Shown here: positions 51,066 to 62,360 of the stretch, piece after piece
Layout of the letters: the number at the start of each line of letters is the position of its first letter
How positions within the stretch are numbered: the stretch's first letter is position 1
Assembly (NCBI RefSeq): GCF_963662255.1
Contig: NC_085049.1
Span: 19,829,915-19,893,914, forward strand
Origin: Cinclus cinclus
Taxonomy: Eukaryota; Chordata; Aves; Passeriformes; Cinclidae
DNA length: 64,000 bases
Direction: 5' to 3'
The notes under the pieces: model-generated
What the model was told of the DNA's origin: nothing
The model's database searches: none
Seen by the model: the letters and a program-made list of their open reading frames with translations, nothing else
Position numbers and translations under genes: made by a program

Positions 51066-54000
51066 GGATCAGAGAGAAGCACCTAGCTCTTAGTTTCTAA
51101 CAAACAGGTAGATATTACTGGTTACATGCCCTACTTCCATATGCTGTATTCTGTAGCCAAGAGACAACTCTCAGGAGGGTAAATTTTTACAACTCCCTAG
51201 AGCCTTGACATTAATCTCTTTTCTCTCTGGTCCCCCACTCCACCCATGCCCCCCCACCCTCCATTCCTCACTTCTTTTTCTGCCTCAAGACCTAAGATGG
51301 AGAGGAGTTGGTTTAGTTTCCAGGCTAATTTGAAACATGCATTTGATCGTGTGTGATAAGACAATCTCCCACGCAGGTGCTTGAATTTCTTCTTGTTCAT
51401 TGTGTGCAGTTTGCAAAGAAATCTGATGGAACGTAAGGCACTCCCCTGACTCTCATCCTGAAATTCAGGTGTTGGCATAGAGGATTTTCTCCAGCAGACC
51501 TACACCATTTCTACTGTCAATGTTTTGCTGAGATGTATAAAGTCTGGATTCCCTTTTTGCTCCTTATAGCAATTAATAAATAGTTGCCATAGTTATGCCA
51601 AGTGACATTTTTCCAGCCTCATTCAATTTGTTCCACAGGGAAGTGACGTCTCCCATTTTCCCTCTGCCAGTGCCAAAATCTGCTGCTCTCAGCCTCCACA
51701 TTCTTGTGTGGCTACACCAGCCGGTCCCTTTGTGGTCCCAGTCTTCCTGACTCCTTCTGCACTCCCTGAACAGAGGGAATTTTGGATCTAGCAAAGTATT
51801 ACATTTTCCAGTCTCAGAAATCTGCAAAGAAAATGTTATAGTTCATTTTATAGTTTTTGGGTTTCTTTGCTATATCTGTAAATAGCAGAAGTGGATTTCT
51901 CTCCTCTGGGGATTTCTGAATGCACGAATGACAGTTAAGGTTGTAAATCCTGCCAGTGTCATCAGGTAATACTGAAAAATATATTAAACTAATACATTTC
52001 AATTAAATCAGAAATCTAATAAGCAGAGGGCTGTGTGCAGAATATGGGGTTGTAGATCAACAAGGAAGCTTGCAGAAATGTTTCTTTTTTTATAACTGCA
52101 GTGACAGGATGACTTGGAAATGATGTTTACTTGTAAAAAATCTTATGTATGCTCTGTCTCAATATGTATCAATATAACTCAGCCTATCAATATAACTTAT
52201 TTTCACAATTAACTGACAAGTTAACAACTAGGGTGCCTTACTCTCTATATTTTATATACTGTGTACTCTTTCTTAATATTTTAAGAGGGCTTGAGGGTTT
52301 TCCCAAGGATAAGACTGAATGCTTTGGAATAGTCCCACAAACCTTATTAGAACAATTCTTACTAATGTGTTCCTAAAGAGACAATTACCCAGTGGAGGAA
52401 ATTATGTTCTCGCTTTGTCCAAGCCCTTGGTCAGTGCTGGGATAAAAATTAACAAGTGGTTTACAGACACCTTCAACAGGGTTGAACTGGCTGCCTTAGC
52501 AGCTGAAAGCAAAATTATCACCTGGTTGTGGGGTCTCTGCTGCTTCCTCAGCAAGACTGCTGCCCTGCAAAGCCCCTGTAAGTAATTTCACTCAGTAATT
52601 ATTCCAGGGTCACAGAAATGGTGTCACACCTCATCTTGAGAAGCTGTGATTCTACGAGTACAAGTGTTTTTAGTGGTGTCACCTGAGGTGGAGGGGATGT
52701 GTGAGTATTTTGGCTCTGCTTGAGGAGAAAGATCAATTAAATTTTCTCACTGGCAGGCCAGACTCTTTGTAGAGGCTTCACAGAACAGGTCAGTGCTCTC
52801 TTTCCCTCAGCAGCACAGTTCACACCCTCCTCGAGTTCTTGATTTGCTGCCTGCCTGAGAGGTAAATGAATTTAATGATTTTTAACCCCTACATGTTGCC
52901 TCCTCAGTGTTCTTAGCACCCTCTGATGAGATGGTTCCCTGTCTTTCCAGGGCTGAAGCATCCGGGACCTCTATCAGAGAAACTCTTGTGATGGCCACTG
53001 AACAGTCCTGTTTTGTGTTGTTTGTAATATCCTTCATCATGTGGAGCTTTTCCTCCACCTCCCCCAGAACCATCAAAAATAATATGTTCTCCCAGCAGAA
53101 CCAAAACCCTTCCCTAGTCTGGGTTAGCAGAGCTGTGTGGCCATGATCACACTTCCTGAGAATACTGGGTTTGAGCTGTGATGAAGAGTAGGCTAAAGGT
53201 TTGTCTAAATAGGCTAAAGCCATGCACAGAAAGAAGAGATGGAGTAAAATGGTTTTATTTTTTATATTGGCAACTACAGGATTCCAAAAAAGACTACTGT
53301 GTGCAGCTCATTTCTACTCTGAAACCATCTGACTTCAGAAAGGTCCCTGGATCTTCTTGTGCCTCCCTGCTAGGCTGAAGAAAGCTGTATTTGCACTAAT
53401 TTTCCTTTACAGAAGTATCTGTAAACCTACGGTCATAGTGCCCCTGCTGCCTCACTAAATTTAAATGCAAGCTCCTCAAGACTGTCTGCAGAATGTTTGT
53501 AATACTTTAACAACTCCCAGATTGTTCTTCTCAGTCTTCTACTTTTTCACTTTCTTGAAATGTGGGCAGCAAAGCAGCTTGTAATATTCCCAAAGTATTT
53601 GTACCAGTATTAATGTAGAATTAATAGAGCAGGAACAATCACTGTCTGCATTTTATCCTGACAGAAGGCTAGAATTTAATTACATGAATTCAGGAAGAAG
53701 TTTTTATTTCCTTCTCCATATGGTTTATAATTATTTTTTTATATGCTGATAGCCTAATATTCTTATACATTTCATATGTCAAATCAGCTGTAATGGGTAT
53801 GCTTAGAGCACAGTATTTTTCCACAGATTAAGCCTAGACTTAAAACTTCATCATGATACTAAGCAAAAAGATAGACTGTTGCTCTGAGCAGGTTTATCTT
53901 TCAATTTAAATTTAGATTTGGTGTGTGAAGCCACAGCAGTTGCACCTTTCAAAGCAGCACAAGCAGTTCTATATGCTTTCAGTATCTGAAATCTGCACCC

Positions 54001-55299
54001 AGATTTTCTATGTTCACACACAGAGAGTCAAGGTATATTCATATAATCAGTGATGAAACAAAAAGACATTTTGACTTAGTTAAATTGATTGTCTCAATGG
54101 TTGTCTTAAATTGATGGGGGAACACTTGGCTATTACCTTTTGGCTAATCAAGCTCTATTCAGTTGCCCTCTTTTCCATGCACTGTGAACTTTCATGGAAA
54201 ACCCATAATTTACGGAGCAATTAGTCAGCTGGGCAAAATTGACTACTGGGATAATCAAAACCAGGGAACTTTTTCAGCTGTCAAACCATTGACAGCAATT
54301 GTATAAAGCAATGGCACAAATGGGTAAATTACAATTCTTTTGGTAATTCATATTAGTTTGGCCTAGAGCAATGAAGATGCTTTGCTGTTGTGCCGAGCAA
54401 ACACATGTGAACAACAGCCACAAATTAATTGTCGTTTCAAGTGGAAGACATTCTTGGGAAGCGTATCAAACATTTAACTAACACCACTCAAACTTGCAAT
54501 TCCTCATTTTGGTGTTATTCCCACTGCATATACTCTAATTCTAATAAAATATTGCCTTTTACAATCTCATTTTCCAAATTAAAAAAATGCTTATGAAAGC
54601 TCTGCATTAGGGAGAGTGTAGCATCAGCATTTCATGAATTTACATATCAGGGGAAAACATACAAGACTGAAGGAAAACAGACCTGTTGGTTCAGGTGATT
54701 TTAGCTCAGCTGATTCAGTAGACAACCTCCAGCCACTCTTTGTTTTCATGGACAAACATAAATTCATCAAGAATTAACCACTCATGATTTCACAATTATA
54801 AACAAAACCAAAGGTCTGGTAGTTAGGGGGGAAATTAGAGTTGACTGCCAGAAGTCCTTTTCGCATCTCTGGTAGCTGAATATTTTGGGAAGATGAAATG
54901 TACACCTGCTGTAGTGCAACAAGACAGAGGTATGCAAGAATGGGCTGGCATGGATCATAAGAAATCCAGAATGCTTCATTGGCAAATAACAGGGGACCTA
55001 AGCCAGGGGATAGAAATATAATCTGGTGACATTGTTTTCAGTTTAAAAAAAATCAGGAAGAAACCCTGTCTATGACTACTTCCCCATTCCCTTTTCTCTT
55101 TTTCTCTGCATGGTGTGGTCTTGCACCACCTCTTTAGTACTTCCATCCAAAGAAAACCTCATTAAGGAGTTCCCTCATACACCCTCCCCTTAGAAGATAT
55201 GTTTTATGGTCTTTGGTATCACTTTTCCTGAGCTTCTGTGCTCCTAAAAGATAATTTCAGCACAATAGTGCTTCTTCCTACTAATGTTATTCAGCTTGT
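51066..55299. other. Intergenic stretch, no gene recognised
   Basis: A 113-codon minus frame at 52882-53223 overlaps a plus frame and has no recognised motif. The rest is AT-rich with no repeat ends seen. Confidence 0.4.
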
Positions 55300-55532
55300 A
55301 TGGAGCCCTGCTCTCCTGGGGATGACTGCACACCTGCCTGCCCATGGGAAGTAGTGAATGAATTCCTTGTTTTGCTTTGCTTCTGTGCACAGCTTTTGCT
55401 TTGCTCATTAAACTGCCTTTATCTCAACCCATAGATTTTCTCACTTTTTCCCTGACCCCGCTGATGGGGGAATGAACACCTAGCTCTGTGTGGTATAGTT
55501 GCCAGTTGGGATAAAACCTAAACCGCAACACA
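55300..55532 (+). mobile_element. LTR 3' part, plus strand
   Basis: gccctgctctcctggggatgactgcacacctgcctgcccatgggaag, then attaaa at 55407-55412, then ctgcctttatctcaacccatagattttctcac and a U5-like end aaacctaaaccgcaacaca. It resembles the 3' portion of an avian LTR I recall; the cttttatctcaaccca block and the cgcaacaca end are also comparable with the LTR at 7150-8882 read in reverse. The 5' boundary is not clear and may lie further left. Confidence 0.6.
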
Positions 55533-56478
55533 AGAGCTGAGATAATTTCTTCTTTCTTTAGAAACTGGAAGGAATTTACTGTTATAAAAATATGACTGAT
55601 GGGTTTTTTTCCCTGCCTCATTTGTTCCTGTCCATATGAACCACATTTAGAGACCCAGCAAGTTTTTCTGGCAGAATATCTCCACGTTGCTCCCATATCC
55701 CCGCACTACTTTCTTTTGGCAACTTCATTGTTCATTTGGCCACAGCTGAAACCAAGCTGTGGTAGGACCTGTGTGCCAAATTAATTTTTTACTGGGAGAC
55801 CTGATCCATTTTCAGTATGGCTGGGGCTTCTTGGTGCCCAAAAGAGAAGGAACAGGTGAGGTGATACATGATGAAGTACAGATGAAATAGCAGTAGGTGG
55901 GATCCACGTGTGGCTGATGTGTCCTTAGTGTACAGGCAGAGCCGCACTGGGATATGGAATTAGCAAGTAAAAATAACCCCTGGATAGATACTGTGCCACC
56001 CTCATGATCAGTGTGTTCCTTTGCAAGAACTGGCTTTTTCTAAAATAGAAGTAATGATTCAATTACTCTGACACCAAAATATGAGTTGTCTCCTAAATCA
56101 AATTAAAGAACAGATGCCTAATTATTAAGCATCTAAATCTTGCTTTCAACAGCCCAGATTTGCCTTATAGTGCCTTATAGTAAGCTGTAGGTATAATTTA
56201 GTGATAGAACAAACTATTAAAAGCCAAAAAATTACAGAATAGATGAATCATTCTCACTGAAGGAAAGCATATTTAATATTACAGTGAAATTAAAGTTATG
56301 CTTTATCATAATTTTAATTATTTTGATTTAACTAAAAAAAATATTCCATGTTATATTATGCAAGCTTAAGCAATAGGGATTTGAGCCACAGTGAGAAATT
56401 TATTGTTATTTTTAAAAACGTTCCTAAAACTTAGACCAGGTGGAATATAATGACTGCATCAGGTAATTTTAAAATTTG
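55533..56478. other. Intergenic AT-rich stretch
   Basis: Contains the small direct repeat tgccttatag twice at 56162-56181. Nothing else recognised. Confidence 0.4.
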
Positions 56479-56527
56479 ATCATAAAATCCTAGAATGGTC
56501 TTGGTTATGAAAGGAATGAGAAGGACG

Positions 56528-56980
56528 TGTCTTTATAAACAGACTGTGGGTCCTTGGTAAATAAGGCTAGATACCAAGGGGTGAAAGAAGCAATGGGTGG
56601 AACCATAAGTTCCATAGAAATTTCATTTATTGACACAGACTGTTACTCACCCAAGGCCTTGTAAAATCCCTGGATTTAGAGAAAAAGAACAGAGACACAA
56701 GGAAAATGAAAAGGGGGGGGGGGGTACACATTGGAAAGGGGGTCTGTATTAGGTGATTCTGGAAGTCTGTACCTCTCAAGTAGCTCAGCCAATGGGGAAA
56801 GAGAGAGGGAAATGTGGCCAGGAAATTAGGATAAAAAGGAGGCTGAGTCCTCTAACAATCTGAGAGACTCCATGGAAAATGCCCCACAGCCTCTCCTCTT
56901 ATTCGAATAAAGTTGCAGGACTCCTCTGTCTCCTTTTTTGGACATAAACCTCTGGTGTTTGTGGATTAATTTTCCTGACA
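56528..56980 (+). mobile_element. Solo LTR nested in CR1, plus strand
   Basis: Begins TGTCTTTATAAAC (alternative start TGAAAGG at 56508) and ends TTTCCTGACA, giving TG...CA ends. AATAAA lies at 56906-56911, followed by tgcaggactcctctgtctcc typical of R/U5, and a TATA-like ggataaaaagg lies near 56829. A 12-G run is at 56713-56724. It carries no genes. A clean target duplication was not found, partly because the junction lies in a purine-rich CR1 stretch. Confidence 0.7.
56713..56724. repeat. Poly-G tract (12 nt) inside the LTR
   Basis: Twelve consecutive G after gaaaa, followed by tacaca. Confidence 0.9.
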
Positions 56981-57110
56981 GTTGAAGAAGCCTTAAAGAT
57001 TATGTTGTTCCAACCCCAGAAGGCAGGGACACCTTCCACTGGACCAGGTTGTTCAGAGCCCCATCCAGCCTGGCCTTGAACACTTCCAGGGATGGGCCAG
57101 ACACAGCCTC

Positions 57111-59580
57111 CCTTCGAAGGAAAAGAAAACTGTTCATTTGTAACAAGTCCCCTGAGTCCAGTGTGTGTCCCCAGAGGCTAACACACCCTCCAACAAAATG
57201 GCAAATTTTTATGCTCTTTCATGGCTCCTTTCCCATTGTATGGGACTTATTCTCTCTCCTGAATGCCTACTCTTCTGTACCTTCCCCTCTCATCCTTCTT
57301 CCTGTTCTGGTCCTGTCTTCAACATCGCCCCTCTCCCAGTTCTCAACAGCACCTGGTGCTACTCACACATGCCTGTAGTGCTTTAGTTCACATTACCGGG
57401 CAATAAAAGCGTGTGTCAGGTTTTGGTGTCATTACAGACGTCATCAGATAGTGTTTTGGCTCTTTCCCAGTTCTCAGGGAGCTCCAATGTGCTTCCAGCA
57501 AAGGCACTGCACTTTCCCAAGAGCCGAAGCAGCTCCAGGGCAAGCACTACCACACACACACACCTACAGCACTGAGTACAATGAGAACAACCATCCCAAA
57601 GGGCCATATCAGCAGTAAGTCTCTACTTGGTGCTGCTTTCAAGCCTTATCCACTCCCATTCCAACCATTTTTCCAGGAGGCACCTCTGATACAGTATCAA
57701 TTTAAGAAATCAAACTCCAGAATATGTTCCTGTGGTCCTGTCTAACTGATACCCCACACTCTGGCTAGCAAAGCTTCCTCTTCAGTTATCACACTTCATC
57801 CTAATGACTTAGTCCAGCTCTTATCCTGCTGGTTTTTCAGTACTTCTGTAACTGTGATTGACAAGGATGGGAATGGAGCCTGTTGAGGGTCCCCAAGCAG
57901 TAACAGCTGGATAAGGGAAGGTGGCAATGCCAGCAGCAGTGAGGCAGGCAGGAAGATACAAGAGTAGGAATGTGATGGCTGGGGACTGACAAAGGCAGGA
58001 ATAACATTGGCTCCCTGTCCCCTTGAAAAGCTGTAATAACTCAATTATCACCTTGAAGAAATGCTATGTTATGTTCCTGGGTTAGTTCTTGTTTCGATGG
58101 ATTCTCTGTGAGTGCAGTGATGGAAACACAAGGCCTGTAAATAATCCTCTTTGTGCCTGATAGGAAGAATCATAGTCCAAAAGGTTTTTCGGTATGTTTG
58201 AACACTGCCATTACAGCTCCCTTCAGTCATTTCTTCTTTGTCCAAAAAAAGCAAATTCCTGCCTGGAATAATGCTGCATTTTAAGGTATATTCATTGGCA
58301 GAGTTCAATCCCCAGGAGATTTTAATTACTGAGATGCACCTTCCCCTTCTATTATCAGTGAGTTTCAATTATCCAGCAACAAAAGAGTTTGTTAGAGCAA
58401 AAATAACAAAAATATTGGGCAACTATTTAATAGAGTATATCAGAGTTTAAAAAAAATAAAAGCGTAAAACCCCACAGAGAACTTGTTTCTTGATCCCCGC
58501 ACTTTTCCAACATCTGCAGAATTCTCCAAGGCTGCAGACCTCTTCCCACCTTGGGAGGATAAGTGCTCTGGAGACTTCCAAAGGCAAATGATGCCTGGAT
58601 TCTGAAACTGCCATCAATGTCCCCAGCAGGCTCCTCTTTTTGAAATGTGCCATGTGAGGCCAATGCCAGTAAAATCTCCATTAATTGTGTAAAAACCATC
58701 CCAGGAATCACCACTATAACAGATAAACACATTTCTTTTTATGGAAGAAGATCTCACATTGGTAAATGAAGATCAATTCTATTTTGCCAGTGCATTGCAA
58801 AGCAGCAAAATCAGAGCAAAGTGGCAGTAAATGCTCTCTAATTTATGCATATTTATTTAGCTTTAAGCACCTTCATGGTTCCTGGTTTCATAACCTCAGT
58901 TGGCTGCTTATTCTACTGGTTATAAAAATTCTCCTCGTTTAAGCTAAATTTCTGTGACTGCTAATTAAGCAAGCATTAATGCTTCCTCTATCTTCAGTGC
59001 TAATGAGAACATTTTTTTATCCTGGTTATCTTGAAAGCATCTTTTTGTCCATTAGAAAACTGTTAATGCTTTCTCTGCTGAAAATCATCCATCATAGGCA
59101 TTGCTGGGCCTTTTCCATGTACTTTGTTTTTCTATCTGGAGTCTTTGTCTCTCTTTAAACGAAGTGCCCAGATTGTAAGGCAGTATTCCTGAATGGAAGC
59201 CAGTCTGAGCCATGGAGAAATATCTCCTGCCTTGGACTCTGCAGGACACAGTCCTTGGGTGTTTGTATGACATTGTTAACCTGCCCATAGTTATCCACTG
59301 GGATAATGAAATCCTATTGTGGTACATTTTGCCACCTGCTGACCAGAATATGCTTAATATATGATTTTTTTGAATCATGGGTATTGATTATTTGTAGATT
59401 TTGTCCAATGCTCAAGGACATGAATCAGATTGTCTTTAATCACATGAAAAACAGGGAGCTATGGTCTCCACTGGTGAAATACCTGCGGGTGAGAACCCAA
59501 GCTCTGCTGCTCTGCATGGTCTGACTGGGCTCAGGAGTGTCCTGGGGACCTGGCATGGGGCTCTTTGGAGAACAGGCAGG
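57111..59580. other. Intergenic stretch, no gene recognised
   Basis: Includes a short CA run near 57551-57562. Frames near 57049-57386 and 58427-58732 are unassigned. Confidence 0.4.
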
Positions 59581-59795
59581 AGAATCATGGAACCATTAAG
59601 GTAGAGAAAAGAAGAATCTCGGGAAAAGACCTCCAAGATCATCTCACCCAACTTTCTGTAAATCACCAACTTGCCAGCCACACAAGAGCATTGATTGTCT
59701 TGTCCACTCATTCCTGAACATCTCCAGGGATGATGACCTGCAAACTTCCCTGGGCAGCCCTTTCCAGTGCTTGACAAACCTTTCCATGAAGAAAT
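59581..59795 (-). mobile_element. CR1 LINE copy, minus strand
   Basis: Starts agaatcatggaaccattaagg, continues gaaaagacctccaagatcatctcacccaac, then cctgaacatctccagggatgatgac and cttccctgggcagccctttccagtgcttgaca. On the minus strand it still reads as the end of CR1 ORF2 (ERFVKHWKGLPREV). About 215 bp, 5'-truncated. Confidence 0.88.
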
Positions 59796-62217
59796 CACAA
59801 AGACACAGGAGGTGAGCATCTGGAGCAAATTTATAGCAGCTAGTACAGTGAACATCATCCAACTGGAAAAACAGGAGCCATGACACACAATACCATTACT
59901 AGAACACGCTGCAACTAGGAAAGCCTTGCTTTGTTCTGGGGAGTAAGGTGGCATGAAAATACAGAGGTTTTGCAAATTCACACTGGGGGCCATGTTTCCA
60001 TCTCATCATTTCTTTTATCTTCAGATATTTACACAAACCAAAGATTTTGGACAATGTCTGTACCTGTTTGTGCATTACACATTTTAGGTTCACATTACAT
60101 GCATTAATCATGCTGTTTAAGATTTATAGTATCTTGTGATATTAAATGTTGATTTGCAAGGGCAAAGAGAGCAATCAGGCGTTTAGCATCTATTGCAAAC
60201 TAACAGATGCCTAATTCACATTCTTCCTCTCCTAATTACTATCATAGTGCTTGGCAATCCTGGGACAAAGCTTCTGTTTTTTAACAGATAAACCAGAATT
60301 ATGAATCCTAGCTCTGCTGGGCAGTCAAATGTGTCTGGTTTCATGGAGTACGACCCTTCAGATATGCTCCTATTTGCAGCTCTGCTAATAACCTGCTACA
60401 GGGCATCAGGGAAGCCACATTCCCCTTCTACTGCCATCTGGGAATGGGCTTCTGATGAAGGAACAGCTAATATCAATATTGTGACATTAATCTCACTGAG
60501 TTCTGTAGATAACAAGTGCTGGTAAAAATTTAGCAGCCTTTAGGATTATTTGTTTCCCTCACCATAGATTTTTTGCTGGTTTTGCAGTTATTTAAGGACT
60601 GAGGTTACCTGTAGGAACTTGGTGTATGTGGAAGAAGAAAATAAAACGCTGTGGTTTTATTTTTTATCCCACACTTTTTACATTTTATGGCTGGATCAAC
60701 AGGAACAACAGTAAAAGAGACTTTCTTAAGTGGTTGAGAAATAGGAATATGTCCATAACTTGAGCACAAAGTGCAACAAACCCTGTTCCAGATTGAAAAG
60801 GGATGGGGTGGAGACACAGCTAAAAATCTGAAGTCAGGAAATGTTTTGAACAGAAGCAGATTTTGAAACATCCCTTTGACCAGTGACACTGTCTTAATTT
60901 ATGTGCTCTGTGTGCCCCCAAAAGGCTGTGGGTTGGGGCTGCTCTGCCTTTCATGCTTGCTCTGATTTTTTCTGTCTTTTTAGATAACATTTCAATCTGT
61001 TGAATTTCAAAGCCTTTTGACACCTTTTGGAGAGATCATTCCAGGTAAGTTCAAGGTATAGCTGATTCCGAGTATGTTGCATCCAAAAAAAACCCACTTT
61101 CCCCCAGGCTGCCCTTCTCCCCTTCTTAAATTGTCATAAGTCTCCTAGATTTTCTCTGGGAACAACCAGATCTGTGTTCTTGTGGTTTCCTGACATGCCG
61201 GAAACCAGGGTTAGGAAAAAAACTGGAAATCCAGCTTCCCAAGTTTCATTTAGACACAATTGTGAGAAAGGAGAGAAGAAATATCTGTAATACCAAGCCA
61301 CACACACATCCATCCTGTGCACATCCTGTCTTGCTGTTTGTTCCAAGTGACTATTTCCTAGGATCTTTCAAAGCATCAGGCTTTTGATGATGGATCATTT
61401 TGTACTAATGCTGACATTACATGATGAGGGAAAACACTGCAGAAACTGTTCATTGACATTTAGCAGTGGCTGATAAACAGGATTTTAAAAGAAGATGGTG
61501 GGAAATGCTGTTTGCATTCAGTGTTATAATCAAAAGTGGGAGTCTGATCTTTCTTCCTTGAAGTCAATGAGAAAGCAGTGAGTAACCTCTTAACTGTAAG
61601 CTGTAAGTCTTTTAACAGACTAGCAAGGTTTTTTATTACCATCTGTAGTGCTTTGCTTCAGACCGCAGACCTGAAAAAGAAAGCATCCAGTGGGATCTGG
61701 GAATTAAAAAACATCCAGTATTCATGATGTTTTAAAGAAGTGCCCAATGCCCTTCCTTCCTTGTACATTTTAATGTGCCTCCTTTTCCATAGGTTGCAGG
61801 GCTTCTCACCTCCAAGAATTCTACATCTCTGTTGCTTTCTGTTTCTATTTTCTTTTGATTTAAGTGGCATTGACAAACGTACCAACAAAATATATCAGGA
61901 AAGGATTGATTTAAAGAGGTTCATATAGGTATAACCTGAGAGTGGGGGAAATGGAATAAGAGAATCATGGCTTTTATGTCATGTCAGAGAAGGTCTCTGC
62001 CAGGTTTTGGTGGGGAAGAATGAGAGGGTGGGCCCCATTTTCAGGTCCATGGCAGCTGGCCCTGGGCTCTGCTTCCCCCAAAACAGGCTCAGCCCAACCT
62101 CGTCTTCCCTGTGCCGTGTGACAACAGCATCTCTCACGTGGAATCCTGATGTGTTAGGCAGGGGAGCAAACATGTGGATTTGGGTCCTACCACAGCATTG
62201 AGGTGGCAGCTGTGCAG
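59796..62217. other. Intergenic stretch, no gene recognised
   Basis: No CR1 tail, LTR end or coding homology seen. A somewhat GC-richer patch lies at about 62020-62200, without enough CpG to call an island. Confidence 0.4.
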
Positions 62218-62360
62218 GTCTGCTTTTTTGTTTTTCTTTCTCTTTTGGAGTTTGTTTGGTTTGGTGGAGTGTTTTTTTGTTGTTGTTGGTTTTTTTTTTG
62301 TTTGTTCGGTTGGTTTTTTTTGGTTGGTTGGTTGGTTTTATTTAATTTGGGGGTTTTCTT
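62218..62360. repeat. T/G-rich low-complexity tract
   Basis: Runs of T mixed with gttgttgtt, gtttgtttg and ggttggttggttgg. Strong strand asymmetry: almost no C or A. Confidence 0.9.

Larger units (their letters stand above)
56479..57110 (-). mobile_element. CR1 copy, minus strand, interrupted by an LTR
   Basis: The left piece (gatcataaaatcctagaatggtcttggttatgaaagg, from 56479) is the reversed CR1 tail. The right piece (gttgaagaagccttaaagattatgttgttccaacccc, then ccttccactggaccaggttgttcagagccccatccagcctggccttgaacacttccagggatg, from 56981) continues the same consensus exactly where the left piece stops. About 450-475 bp of LTR lies between them. Confidence 0.8.

Noticed and set aside
52882..53223. 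113-codon minus-strand frame
   Set aside because: No known motif; overlaps an open frame on the other strand; could be a decayed repeat, but I cannot name it.
62020..62200. Possible CpG island or promoter of a neighbouring gene
   Set aside because: GC content rises only modestly and few CpG dinucleotides are present; no exon follows.
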